Below are positions 23,437 through 32,162 of a stretch of 47,007 bases of DNA, piece by piece. The notes under the pieces are model-generated. The model saw only the letters and a list, made by a program, of their open reading frames with translations. It had not been told where the DNA came from and did no database searches. Within the stretch, counting starts at the first letter, position 1. The number at the start of each line of letters is the position of its first letter. Source of the DNA: Pseudorhizobium tarimense (GTDB lineage Bacteria; Pseudomonadota; Alphaproteobacteria; Rhizobiales; Rhizobiaceae); the NCBI RefSeq assembly GCF_022968135.1, contig NZ_JALJRA010000028.1, positions 1 through 47,007 on the forward strand, read 5' to 3'. A program made the translations under genes and the position numbers.

Positions 23437-25047
23437 CTATTCCTTCGAGACCGGCGCGAGGAGGTTGGTGTCGAAGCTCGGGCCGAGCTTGTAGTTCTCG
23501 ACATTCGCCCGATGTGCCGCCACTTCCGTCTGCTGGAAGATGATGGCAAACGGGCCGCGATCGAGAACTTCCTTCTGGATCTCCTCATACATGCCGGCGC
23601 GCTTGGCTTCGTCGCGCTCCAGCAAGGCTGCCGCCGTCTTCTGCGTCAGCTCCGGAATGTCCCAGGCGTTGCGCCACGCCAGCGGCTTTGCCGCAGCGTC
23701 GTCGGAATTATCCGGGTTGGCCGCGAAGGTATCGGCGTTCGAATGAGGATCCCAATAGTCCGTGCCCCACTGACCGATATAGATGTCGTGGTTGCGAGCG
23801 CGGTACTTGGTGAGTGTCTGCTTGCCGTCGCCTGGAATGAGCTCGAGCTTCACGCCCGCCTGCCCGAACGTCTGCTGCAAGGACTCGGCAATGCCGGTCA
23901 CCGGCTGCGTGTTGCGCACGTCCATGGTGACGGAGAAGCCATCCGGCAGACCGGCCTTTGCCAACAGTTCCTTCGCCTTCTCGACGTCCAGCGAATAAGG
24001 GTTGCTGTCGAGCGAACCGAGCATGCCCTTCGGCAGGAAGGTCTGGTGGATTTCGCCGATGCCCTTGATGAAGGTAGAGCCGATGCCCTGGTAGTCGACA
24101 AGGTACTTCAGCGCCTCGCGCACTTCGGGCTTCGCCAGGTTTTCGTTCTTCTGGTTGAGGCTGAAGTAGTAGACGGTACCCTTCGGCGCCGATTCCGTTC
24201 CGATGTCCGCATTGTCCGCCACGGCCTCCAGATCGCCCGGCTCCAGGTTGCGGGCGACGTCAATGTCGCCGGCTTCCAGCGCCAGCCGCTGGCCGGAGCT
24301 TTCCTTCATGTGCCGGTAGATGGCGCGCTTCAGCTTAGCCTTATCGCCGTAGTAGTTGTCGTTGCGCTCGAGAACGAGAACCTCGTTCGCGCGCCACTGC
24401 ATCATCTTGAACGGTCCGGAGCCGGCGTAGTTCGTCTTAAGCCACTCGTGGCCAAAGTCATCGTTGGCGACATGCTCCTGCAGCAGCGTCTTGTCCACGA
24501 TCGACGCCACGTTGGCGGTCAGGCAGTTGAGAACGAAGCTCGGGGCATAGGCCTTATCAACGGTGAAGACAAAGGTCGACGGGTCGGCTGCCTTGGCCTT
24601 CTCCGTGACGTTCTCCTTCGTCAGCCCGAACTGGGTCAGGATGAAGGCAGGCGTAAGGTCCAGCTTGACCGCGCGCTCAAAGCTATAGGCGACGTCTTCA
24701 GCCGTGATTGGATTGCCGGAAGCAAAGGTCAGGTCTGGCTTTATCTTGAAGGTGTAGGTGAGGCCGTCGTCCGAGACCGTCCAGCTGTCCGCAACGCCCG
24801 GCGTGACTTTCGACGTATCATTGATGTCGAGCCTCACGAGCCGGTCATAGGTGTTGCCCATGACCTCACCTGCAGAGATCTCGAACGCTTCGGCCGGATC
24901 GAGCGAAATGATGTCGTCGATCGCCCAGGCAAGAACCAGCGTGTCCGGCGGGGTCGCCGCGAAGGCCTGCGGTGTCGCCGTTACCAGGAGTGCAAGCGCA
25001 GCGCTGGTGGTCAGCAGGCGGACGCGTTTGTTCAGCAAATCGATCAT
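23437..25047 (-). CDS. Peptide ABC transporter substrate-binding protein, family 5 (set 1)
   Basis: About 536 residues. ATG 25047 is preferred because GGGGAA lies 8 nt before it; ATG 25062 in the same frame is possible. The signal peptide ends at PQAFA-ATPPD. The family 5 pattern is seen in YTFKIKPDLTFASGNPITAE and the following DVAYSFERAV, with GPFKMMQWRANEVLVLERND later. It heads the set 1 importer and follows an M19 dipeptidase gene by 42 nt, so the cluster probably takes up di- or oligopeptides that the enzyme then cleaves. Confidence 0.92.
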   Translation of the reverse strand: MIDLLNKRVRLLTTSAALALLVTATPQAFAATPPDTLVLAWAIDDIISLDPAEAFEISAGEVMGNTYDRLVRLDINDTSKVTPGVADSWTVSDDGLTYTFKIKPDLTFASGNPITAEDVAYSFERAVKLDLTPAFILTQFGLTKENVTEKAKAADPSTFVFTVDKAYAPSFVLNCLTANVASIVDKTLLQEHVANDDFGHEWLKTNYAGSGPFKMMQWRANEVLVLERNDNYYGDKAKLKRAIYRHMKESSGQRLALEAGDIDVARNLEPGDLEAVADNADIGTESAPKGTVYYFSLNQKNENLAKPEVREALKYLVDYQGIGSTFIKGIGEIHQTFLPKGMLGSLDSNPYSLDVEKAKELLAKAGLPDGFSVTMDVRNTQPVTGIAESLQQTFGQAGVKLELIPGDGKQTLTKYRARNHDIYIGQWGTDYWDPHSNADTFAANPDNSDDAAAKPLAWRNAWDIPELTQKTAAALLERDEAKRAGMYEEIQKEVLDRGPFAIIFQQTEVAAHRANVENYKLGPSFDTNLLAPVSKE

Positions 25048-25089
25048 TTTCTTGTTCCCCATTTGATGAGCTGCTTTTCGATGAAGGCA

Positions 25090-26139
25090 CTATTCATGCC
25101 AGGCGGAGGCCATGATTCTCAGCCAGTTCTCCCGGCAAATCTTGTTCAGGTCGGCACCAGCGTAGCCCGCGTCCTTGAGGGCCGCAACCAGATTTTGGTT
25201 GCCTGCCGCGTCACTTATCTCCTCGGGAATGGTCGCCCCGTCGAAGTCGGAGCCAAGCGCCACATGGTCTATGCCGAGGCGCTCCACGAGGTAATCGACA
25301 TGCCGCACCATGTCGGAAAGCGGAGTATGGGCATCGTCACGTCCGTCCGGCCGCAACATGGTGACAGCGTAGTTCACGCCCACCAGCCCGCCGCTCTCGC
25401 GGATGGCATCGAGCTGCTTGTCGGTGAGGTTGCGAGCCACCGGCGTCAGCGCATGAACGTTCGAATGGCTCGCGACGAGCGGCTGGTCGGTCGTTTTGGC
25501 AACGTCCCAGAAGCCCTGCTCCGTGATATGGGCCAGGTCGATTAGGATGCCGAGCCCATTGCAGGCCCGCACGAGTTCGAAGCCTCGATCCGTCAGCCCC
25601 GGTCCGCTGTCCGGCGACATGGGGAACGCAAAGGGGACGCCATGACCAAAGATGTTGTGACGGCTCCAGACCGGCCCCAGCGAACGCAGACCCGCTGCGT
25701 GGAAGACCTCGAGATTCTCAAGATCTGGATCGATCGCCTCGCAGCCTTCCATGTGCAGGACGGCGGCAAATACGCCCTCGTCCATGGCGGCACGAACGTC
25801 CGACGTCGAACGGCAGAGACGCCAGGCGCCGGCACGCTCCAGCCGAAGCGCGATTGCAGCCTTCTCCATGGCAATTTCCAGAGAAGGCTCAAGTGTAAGT
25901 GGTGCACCAAGCGGCGTCTCGTAGCGCCCCTGCGCATCCGGCTCCTTCAAGATCAGGTCGCCAGACGGGATGTAGATGGCGCAGAAGCCTCCCGCGAGAC
26001 CGCCCTTCCGAGCCCGAGGTCCATCGATATGCCCCTCGGTCGTTCCCTGTGTGAATTCGGCGATCGGATCGCCGCCCGCCTTCATGGTCCGCCAAAGCCG
26101 CAAGAGCACGTCATTATGGCCGTCGAACACCAGTTCCAT
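25090..26139 (-). CDS. Membrane dipeptidase family M19 (renal dipeptidase-like)
   Basis: About 349 residues. ATG 26139 is favoured because AGGA stands 7 nt upstream; ATG 26145 is nearly as good. Zinc-site motifs of the M19 family are present: DGHNDVLLRL at the N-terminus, the histidine in IDLAHITEQGFWDV, SHSNVHAL, and ALGSDFDGA near the C-terminus. Bacterial M19 enzymes hydrolyse dipeptides, including ones with a D-residue. No signal peptide is visible, so it should act in the cytoplasm on imported dipeptides. It is the first gene of the long minus-strand peptide-uptake run, which supports that role. Confidence 0.93.
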   Translation of the reverse strand: MELVFDGHNDVLLRLWRTMKAGGDPIAEFTQGTTEGHIDGPRARKGGLAGGFCAIYIPSGDLILKEPDAQGRYETPLGAPLTLEPSLEIAMEKAAIALRLERAGAWRLCRSTSDVRAAMDEGVFAAVLHMEGCEAIDPDLENLEVFHAAGLRSLGPVWSRHNIFGHGVPFAFPMSPDSGPGLTDRGFELVRACNGLGILIDLAHITEQGFWDVAKTTDQPLVASHSNVHALTPVARNLTDKQLDAIRESGGLVGVNYAVTMLRPDGRDDAHTPLSDMVRHVDYLVERLGIDHVALGSDFDGATIPEEISDAAGNQNLVAALKDAGYAGADLNKICRENWLRIMASAWHE

Positions 26140-26279
26140 GGGCATGTCCTAATTGTCGTGAGAAGCACCTGAAGTGTTGGATGGCGCTGATCCTAACGGC
26201 CTGTTGAACGACCGCAAGAGCGATTTCTGCTTCTTCCCGCGCCATTTCGCAACACGGCTCAGAGAAGAAGCAGCCGCCC

Positions 26280-27197
26280 TCACCAAGCCATGATCTCTCC
26301 GCGGTATCGCTCCACTTCCTCCAGCAACCAGGATCGGAAGGCGACCACCGGCCGGAAGTCCGTCTTCGTCAGTGGCGCAACGGCATAATAGGCGCTGGGG
26401 GAACGGACCTGATGCGGATCGGCCTGAACGATCTGGCCGCTGGCGAGCTCGGCGTCGATGAGGAACAGCGGCATCAGGGCAACACCCAGACCCGCCGCAC
26501 AAGCCTGGGCGACGCTGGCGAACTGCTCGAAGCGCATGCCTTTCGAACTCACCCCGGAAAGACCTTGGCTCTGGAACCAGTGGCTCCAGGCGCCCGGCCG
26601 CGAGGCCATGTGCAGCAGCGGCATGCCTAGAATGTCATCCGGCCGTTCGATTGGATGGCTTGCGAGAAATGCGGGACTGCAGACCGGCGCCACCATTTCT
26701 TCCATGAGGAACGTGCAGTCGGCGCCTGGCCAATCCGGCTGGCCGATGTGGATCGCCATGTCGATGCCGTCGCGGTCGAAGTCGAAAATGCCGATGCGGG
26801 TGGCGAAGTTCAGCGTGATTTCCGGATGCCGCGCCACGAAGTTCGGGATGCGCGGCATCAGCCATCGCGTACCGAACGTGGGCAGTATCGCCAGGTTCAG
26901 CGTATCATTATGCCGTTTGGTCATGGCCTGAAGCGAGGCGGAGCGAATTTGCGACAGTGCCGCACCCACGGATTTCGCATAATCCGCTCCCGCCGGCGTG
27001 AGCACCACGCCACGGCTGGTCCGCTCGAAGAGAACCACCCCGAGAAGCTCCTCAAGCCCGGAAACCTGGCGGCTTATCGCTCCTTGTGTCAGCGCCAGCT
27101 CCTCTGCCGCAAGCGAGAAGCTGCGCAGCCGAGCGACGGACTCGAAGGCGGCAAGCGCGGCTGTGGACGGCAGGAGGCGGCGGCTGAGGCTGGTCAT
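26280..27197 (-). CDS. LysR family regulator (GcvA-like), probable regulator of gcdH
   Basis: 305 residues from ATG 27197. The helix-turn-helix region includes LRSFSLAAEELALTQGAISR and QVSGLEELLGVVLFERTSRG. The effector domain contains PTFGTRWLMPRIPNFVARHP and IDMAIHIGQPDWPGADCTFL, the pattern of the GcvA subgroup. It is divergent from the glutaryl-CoA dehydrogenase gene with 96 nt between them, and an 18-bp dyad sits in that gap. This arrangement is common for GcvA-like activators of gcdH. The effector is not known but is plausibly a glutarate-pathway metabolite. Confidence 0.92.
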   Translation of the reverse strand: MTSLSRRLLPSTAALAAFESVARLRSFSLAAEELALTQGAISRQVSGLEELLGVVLFERTSRGVVLTPAGADYAKSVGAALSQIRSASLQAMTKRHNDTLNLAILPTFGTRWLMPRIPNFVARHPEITLNFATRIGIFDFDRDGIDMAIHIGQPDWPGADCTFLMEEMVAPVCSPAFLASHPIERPDDILGMPLLHMASRPGAWSHWFQSQGLSGVSSKGMRFEQFASVAQACAAGLGVALMPLFLIDAELASGQIVQADPHQVRSPSAYYAVAPLTKTDFRPVVAFRSWLLEEVERYRGEIMAW

Positions 27198-27211
27198 ATG
27201 CTATGACTATC

Positions 27212-27229
27212 ACTCATGGTGAAATGAGT
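27212..27229. promoter_or_regulatory. Dyad (likely LysR operator) between the regulator and gcdH
   Basis: ACTCAT (27212-27217), six nt, ATGAGT (27224-27229) form a perfect inverted repeat 15 nt upstream of the LysR start and 65 nt upstream of gcdH. The position suits both autoregulation and control of gcdH. Confidence 0.55.
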
Positions 27230-27293
27230 AAACGCGGGTTGCCGCGATTGCCGTCGTCACCGATAATCTGCATCATCAACTGGAGATCAGACG

Positions 27294-28481
27294 GTGAGCG
27301 AACGCGTGGCATTTTCCTGGGAAGATCCCTTCCTTCTCGAAGATCAACTGACCGAAGAGGAGCGGATGATCCGCGATGCCGCAGCGGCGTTCGGGCAGTC
27401 TGAACTGCTGCCGCGCGTCCAGGAGGCCTATCTCAACGAGACGACCGACCCGGAGCTGTTCCGGCTTATGGGTCAGGCGGGGCTGCTCGGCGTCACGCTG
27501 CCGGAGAAATACGGCGCTGCCGATGCCGGATACGTAGCCTATGGTCTCGTCGCCCGGGAAGTGGAGCGGATCGACTCCGGCTACCGCTCCATGATGAGCG
27601 TGCAGTCCTCGCTGGTGATCTACCCGATCCATGCCTACGGATCGAAAGAACAGAAGGGCAAGTATCTACCGGGCCTGGTCTCCGGTGAGCTGATCGGCTG
27701 CTTCGGCCTGACCGAACCGGATGCCGGCTCCGATCCGGGCGGCATGAAGACGCGGGCGGAGAAGATCGAGGGTGGCTACCGCCTGCGCGGCGCAAAGATG
27801 TGGATCTCCAACGCGCCGATCGCCGATGTCTTCGTCGTCTGGGCGAAGTCTGAAGCTCACAACAACGAGATCCGCGGCTTCGTGCTGGAAAAGGGCATGA
27901 AGGGCCTGTCTGCCCCGAAGATCGGTGGCAAGTTGTCGCTGCGCGCCTCCGTGACCGGCGAAATCGTCATGGACGGGGTGGAAGTTGGCGAGGATGCTCT
28001 GCTGCCGAACGTCTCCGGCCTCAAGGGGCCGTTCGGCTGCCTCAACCGTGCCCGCTACGGCATTTCCTGGGGCGTCATGGGGGCGGCGGAAGACTGCTGG
28101 CACCGTGCCCGCCAGTACGGCCTCGACCGCAAGCAGTTCGGCAAGCCGCTTGCCGGCACGCAGCTTTACCAGAAGAAGCTCGCCGACATGCAGACCGAGA
28201 TCGCGCTCGGACTGCAGGCTTCGCTCCGCGTCGGTCGCCTGATGGACGAGAAGAAGATGGCGCCGGAAATGATCTCCATCGTCAAGCGCAACAACTGCGG
28301 CAAGGCGCTCGATATCGCCAGGCACGCGCGAGACATGCACGGCGGCAACGGCATCCAGATCGAGTACCATGTGATGCGCCACGCGCAGAACCTGGAGACG
28401 GTCAACACCTATGAAGGCACGCACGACGTCCACGCCCTGATTTTGGGTCGCGCACAGACGGGCATCCAGGCGTTCTTCTGA
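27294..28481 (+). CDS. gcdH: Glutaryl-CoA dehydrogenase
   Basis: 395-residue acyl-CoA dehydrogenase with a GTG start at 27294 and GGAG upstream. It matches glutaryl-CoA dehydrogenases throughout: the N-terminal FSWEDPFLLEDQLTEEERM, MSVQSSLVIYPIHAYGSKEQ, GCFGLTEPDAGSDPGGM (FAD/substrate site), and the C-terminal MHGGNGI and ETVNTYEGTHDVHALILGRA. The catalytic glutamate is expected in the TYEGTHD segment. The enzyme converts glutaryl-CoA to crotonyl-CoA in lysine, tryptophan and glutarate breakdown, passing electrons to electron-transfer flavoprotein. A GcvA-like LysR gene is divergent and an aldehyde dehydrogenase gene lies downstream. Confidence 0.96.
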   Translation: MSERVAFSWEDPFLLEDQLTEEERMIRDAAAAFGQSELLPRVQEAYLNETTDPELFRLMGQAGLLGVTLPEKYGAADAGYVAYGLVAREVERIDSGYRSMMSVQSSLVIYPIHAYGSKEQKGKYLPGLVSGELIGCFGLTEPDAGSDPGGMKTRAEKIEGGYRLRGAKMWISNAPIADVFVVWAKSEAHNNEIRGFVLEKGMKGLSAPKIGGKLSLRASVTGEIVMDGVEVGEDALLPNVSGLKGPFGCLNRARYGISWGVMGAAEDCWHRARQYGLDRKQFGKPLAGTQLYQKKLADMQTEIALGLQASLRVGRLMDEKKMAPEMISIVKRNNCGKALDIARHARDMHGGNGIQIEYHVMRHAQNLETVNTYEGTHDVHALILGRAQTGIQAFF

Positions 28482-28574
28482 TCAGGCGCGGGACCTGCCG
28501 CCTGTAGCAGTACGTGCCTGGCTTCATGGTTGTCTGACAACGCCTCTTGGCTGCGCCCAACGAACCTCCTACAT

Positions 28575-28600
28575 AGAGGCGCGACGGACATCGCGCCTCT
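28575..28600 (+). terminator. Strong stem-loop after gcdH
   Basis: AGAGGCGCGA (28575-28584) and TCGCGCCTCT (28591-28600) are perfect arms around a 6-nt loop. The following bases (CGCTATTTC) are only weakly U-rich, so termination may be partial. It lies in the 254-nt space between gcdH and the aldehyde dehydrogenase gene, which otherwise shows no gene. Confidence 0.55.
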
Positions 28601-28735
28601 CGCTATTTCAGCCTGCGGCCGTTCTTCGCCCCCGCCATCCGGCAGCGGCGCTGGCTCCGCATCACGCGGCTTTCGGTGCTGCAGCCTCCGTTCAGGCGCC
28701 CTCAGTCGACGCCGCCCGCAATGAAGGTCGATCCT

Positions 28736-30172
28736 ATGCAGAACTATCCCGACGTGCAGCTTTTCATCAACGGCACCTGGCGCGACGCCATCGGCGGCGA
28801 GACGCTTCCGGTCTCCGATCCCGCCACCGAAGAGGTGATCGGCAAGATCGCGCATGCGCGCAAGGCGGACCTGGATCTGGCGCTCGAAGCAGCCGACAAG
28901 GGCTTCAAGGTCTGGCGTGAGACATCGCCACTGGAGCGATCGAAGATCATGCGCAAGGCAGCCGAGCTGCTGCGTCAGCGGGTCGATGCGGTCGCCTACA
29001 TGATGACGCGCGAACAGGGCAAGCCGTTGGCCCAGTCGAAGGTTGAAATCCTCGGTGCTGCCGACACCATCGACTGGTTTGCCGAGGAAGGCCGCCGTAC
29101 CTACGGGCAGAGCATTCCCTCCCGCTTCAGCGGCGTTTCGCAGATGACGGTCAAGCTGCCGGTCGGCCCGGTCGCAGCCTTCACGCCGTGGAACTTCCCG
29201 ATCAACCAGATCGTCCGCAAGCTTTCCGCAGCGCTCTGCACCGGCTGTTCGATCATCGTCAAGGCGCCGGAAGAAACACCCGCCTCGCCCGCCGAGCTGA
29301 TCCGTGCCTTCGCCGATGCCGGAGTGCCGGCGGGCGTCGTCAACCTTGTCTATGGGATTCCGGCGGAAATCTCCGAATACCTCATTCCGCATCCGGTGAT
29401 CCGCAAGATTTCCTTCACCGGCTCCACGCCGGTCGGCAAACATCTGGCGGCACTCGCGGGCACGCACATGAAGCGCGCCACCATGGAACTCGGCGGGCAT
29501 GCTCCGGCGATCATCTTTGACGATGCCGATCTGGAAAAGGCGATCGAAGTGACGGCAGCGGCCAAGTTCCGCAATGCCGGCCAGGTCTGCGTCGCGCCTA
29601 CCCGCTTCCTCGTGCAGGACGGGATCGCCGACCGGTTCATGGATGGCTTCGTCAAGGCTGCCGAAGCGATCAAGGTCGGCAACGGCCTCGACGATGGAGT
29701 CGGCATGGGTCCGCTGGCGAATGACCGTCGCATCCCCGCCATGGAGGACATGATCCACGATGCCGTTGCCAAGGGCGCGGAACTGAAGACCGGCGGCAAG
29801 CGCATCGGCAACAAGGGCTACTTCTTCGAGCCGACGGTTCTGACCGACGTTCCGACCTCAGCCAAGATGATGAACGACGAGCCGTTTGGCCCGCTCGCCA
29901 TCGTCAACCGCTTCTCGCATCTGGACGATGCGCTGGAAGAGGCAAACCGGCTGCCGTTCGGCCTCGCCTCCTACGCCTTTACTGGTTCGGTGAAGACGGC
30001 GCATGCCTTAAGCCGTCACATGGAAGCGGGAATGCTGACCATCAACCACAACGGCCTCTCAATTCCGGAAGTGCCGTTCGGCGGCATCAAGGACTCCGGC
30101 TACGGCACGGAAGGCGGATCCGAAGCCGTCGAAGCCTATCTGGAAACGCGCTTCGTCACGCAGATGAACTGA
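28736..30172 (+). CDS. NAD(P)-dependent semialdehyde dehydrogenase (succinate/glutarate/ketoglutarate semialdehyde type)
   Basis: 478 residues from ATG 28736, with AAGG upstream. ATG 28721 in the same frame lacks a ribosome site. Aldehyde dehydrogenase motifs are TPWNFPINQIVRK (cofactor and oxyanion Asn), SFTGSTPVGK (NAD binding), MELGGHAPAIIFDDAD (general-base Glu) and the nucleophile Cys in NAGQVCVAPTRF. The C-terminal FGGIKDSGYGTEGG is typical of the succinate-semialdehyde group. Next to gcdH, oxidation of glutarate semialdehyde to glutarate in lysine breakdown is an attractive role, but succinate or 2-oxoglutarate semialdehyde cannot be excluded. Confidence 0.9.
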   Translation: MQNYPDVQLFINGTWRDAIGGETLPVSDPATEEVIGKIAHARKADLDLALEAADKGFKVWRETSPLERSKIMRKAAELLRQRVDAVAYMMTREQGKPLAQSKVEILGAADTIDWFAEEGRRTYGQSIPSRFSGVSQMTVKLPVGPVAAFTPWNFPINQIVRKLSAALCTGCSIIVKAPEETPASPAELIRAFADAGVPAGVVNLVYGIPAEISEYLIPHPVIRKISFTGSTPVGKHLAALAGTHMKRATMELGGHAPAIIFDDADLEKAIEVTAAAKFRNAGQVCVAPTRFLVQDGIADRFMDGFVKAAEAIKVGNGLDDGVGMGPLANDRRIPAMEDMIHDAVAKGAELKTGGKRIGNKGYFFEPTVLTDVPTSAKMMNDEPFGPLAIVNRFSHLDDALEEANRLPFGLASYAFTGSVKTAHALSRHMEAGMLTINHNGLSIPEVPFGGIKDSGYGTEGGSEAVEAYLETRFVTQMN

Positions 30173-30184
30173 CGAGAACGACAC

Positions 30185-30218
30185 AAGCCGGCAGGACATC
30201 CCGCCGGCTTTTTTTTTC
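30185..30218 (+). terminator. Rho-independent terminator after the aldehyde dehydrogenase gene
   Basis: AAGCCGGC (30185-30192) pairs with GCCGGCTT (30203-30210) around 10 nt and leads into ten T (30209-30218). It lies 12 nt past the stop codon and separates this gene from the convergent sulfate operon. Confidence 0.93.
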
Positions 30219-30244
30219 TTACTGCCTTGGTTTCGGAAGCGCCT

Positions 30245-31267
30245 TTAGCTTGCGGTAAACACCTGCGCACGTCGCAGTGTCACGAAGCCTTGGTCCCCGG
30301 CCCGCACGGCAAGCTCCGGCTCGACGTCGAACTCCACGTGTTCTCCGGCGGCGGTGACCGCGATGACGCGGCGTCCGCCCGGCCGGTCCAGCACGCGCGT
30401 GACCGAGGCGGAAATCCCCGGTCCTGCAGCAGACCAGTCGAGGTCTCCGGGCCGAGCATAGATCTCCGCTGCACCATTGGCCACGCCTTCGGCTGCGATG
30501 GCCGCACCGTCGGCATAGGCCACGCCGCCACGAACTTCCGCCGACAGCCGGTTAGCGTCGCCCAGGAAGCGGGTCACGAAGGCGGACTTCGGATCGCGGC
30601 ACACCTGTTCCGGCGTTCCCTGCTGCACGATCTGCCCCTCGTTGAGAATCACGACGCGATCGGCCAGATCCAGCGCCTCCTCCTGGTCATGGGTGACGAA
30701 GAGCGTGGTGATGCCAAGCTCGTCATGGATCTCGCGCAGCCAGCGCCGCAGGTCACGGCGAACGGCGGCGTCCAGCGCGCCGAACGGCTCGTCGAGCAGC
30801 AGCACCTTCGGGTCCACCGCAAGCGCCCGCGCTAAGGCCACGCGCTGCCGCTGGCCACCGGAGATCTGAGCCGGGAAACGATCGCCCAGACCTTCGAGCC
30901 GGACCAGTCGCAGGAGTTCTACCACGCGGGCCGCGATCGCCGCCTTCTCGCGCTTCACCTTCGAGACTTTCATGCCGAAGGCGATGTTCTCCTGCACCGT
31001 CATGTGCGGAAAGAGAGCGTAGTGCTGGAAAACGAAGCCGACGCCGCGGTCGCGCACCGGAATGTCGGTGGCGTCCTGGTCGCCGAAATAGATGTGGCCG
31101 CCATCGGCGAATTCGAGGCCGGCCACCATCCGCAGGATGGTCGTCTTGCCGGAGCCGGAGGGCCCCAGCAGTGCCACGAGCTCGCCGCTCTCGATCTCGA
31201 GCGAGACATCCCGCACGGCGCGGAAGGTGTTGAAGGTTTTGACCACGTGGTCGAGACGGATCTTCAT
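30245..31267 (-). CDS. cysA: Sulfate/thiosulfate ABC transporter ATP-binding protein
   Basis: 340 residues. Walker A GPSGSGKTT lies about residues 36-44. The Q-loop region is FVFQHYALFPHMTVQENIAF, the signature is ISGGQRQRVALARALA, and Walker B is VLLLDEPFGALD. The switch His is in FVTHDQEEALDLADR. A C-terminal TOBE-like regulatory domain follows (residues about 240-340). It energises sulfate import with CysT and CysW. The start overlaps the cysW stop by 4 nt. It is the last gene of the four-gene sulfate operon. Confidence 0.95.
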   Translation of the reverse strand: MKIRLDHVVKTFNTFRAVRDVSLEIESGELVALLGPSGSGKTTILRMVAGLEFADGGHIYFGDQDATDIPVRDRGVGFVFQHYALFPHMTVQENIAFGMKVSKVKREKAAIAARVVELLRLVRLEGLGDRFPAQISGGQRQRVALARALAVDPKVLLLDEPFGALDAAVRRDLRRWLREIHDELGITTLFVTHDQEEALDLADRVVILNEGQIVQQGTPEQVCRDPKSAFVTRFLGDANRLSAEVRGGVAYADGAAIAAEGVANGAAEIYARPGDLDWSAAGPGISASVTRVLDRPGGRRVIAVTAAGEHVEFDVEPELAVRAGDQGFVTLRRAQVFTAS

Positions 31268-32160
31268 GGCTTGGGCTCCACGGCAGGAACGGCCGGCGTA
31301 GACAATGCGGGACGGCGGACGCGACCTGCACCCTGCCGCTCCAGTGCCACCTTGGCGATAATGGTGAAGACGGCAATGACGGCGAGGATGGAGGCGGAGG
31401 CGAAGGCTCCAGCCGCCTGGTAGTCGTGATAAAGCAGCTCGATGTGCAGCGGCAGCGTGTTCGTCTGCCCGCGAATGTTACCCGAGACGACGGAAACGGC
31501 CCCGAACTCGCCCATCACTCGAGCGTTGCAAAGCACCACACCGTAGAGCAGCGCCCATTTGATGTTCGGCAGCGTCACGGAAAAGAAGGTGCGCCAGCCG
31601 GACGCGCCTAGCGAGGTTGCCGACTCCTCCAGATCACGCCCCTGCGCCTGCATCAGCGGGATGAGTTCTCGCGCCACGAAGGGCGCGGTCACGAACATGG
31701 AGGCGAGAATGATACCCGGCAGCGCGAAGAGGATCTTGATGTCGTAGACTTCCAGCAAAGGCCCGAAGAAGCCCTGCAGGCCATAGACGAAAAGATAGGC
31801 TACGCCCGCAACGATCGGGGAGATCGAGAAGGGGATCTCGATCACGACCAGCAGGAACCGGCGGCCGGGAAAGTCGAACTTGGTGATCGCCCAGGCGGCG
31901 GCGATGCCGAAGACGGTGTTGATCGGGACGGCAATGAGGGCCGTGACCACTGTCAGGAAGATCGCGTGACGCGTGTCGGGGTCCGCCAGCGTGGAGGCAT
32001 AGACCCGCCATCCTTCGGAGAAGGCTTCCACACCGATGACGATAAGAGGCGCCAGGATCAGCAGCGCCCCGACGACCAGCACGATGCCGATCAGAAGGCG
32101 CCGGAAGAGCGGCTGGTCACCGACGCGGGGCGGCTTGCGGGCCGAAGATGCATTGGACAT
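31264..32160 (-). CDS. cysW: Sulfate ABC transporter permease CysW
   Basis: 298 residues with about six membrane helices. CysW-type segments are AFSEGWRVYASTLADPDTRH, AAWAITKFDFPGRRFLLVVI and the ATPase-contact loop EESATSLGASGWRTFFSVTL. It ends with a short proline-rich tail. It lies 2 nt after the cysT stop and overlaps cysA by 4 nt. Together with CysT it forms the heterodimeric inner-membrane channel for sulfate or thiosulfate. Confidence 0.95.
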   Translation of the reverse strand: MSNASSARKPPRVGDQPLFRRLLIGIVLVVGALLILAPLIVIGVEAFSEGWRVYASTLADPDTRHAIFLTVVTALIAVPINTVFGIAAAWAITKFDFPGRRFLLVVIEIPFSISPIVAGVAYLFVYGLQGFFGPLLEVYDIKILFALPGIILASMFVTAPFVARELIPLMQAQGRDLEESATSLGASGWRTFFSVTLPNIKWALLYGVVLCNARVMGEFGAVSVVSGNIRGQTNTLPLHIELLYHDYQAAGAFASASILAVIAVFTIIAKVALERQGAGRVRRPALSTPAVPAVEPKP

Positions 32161-32162
32161 CG

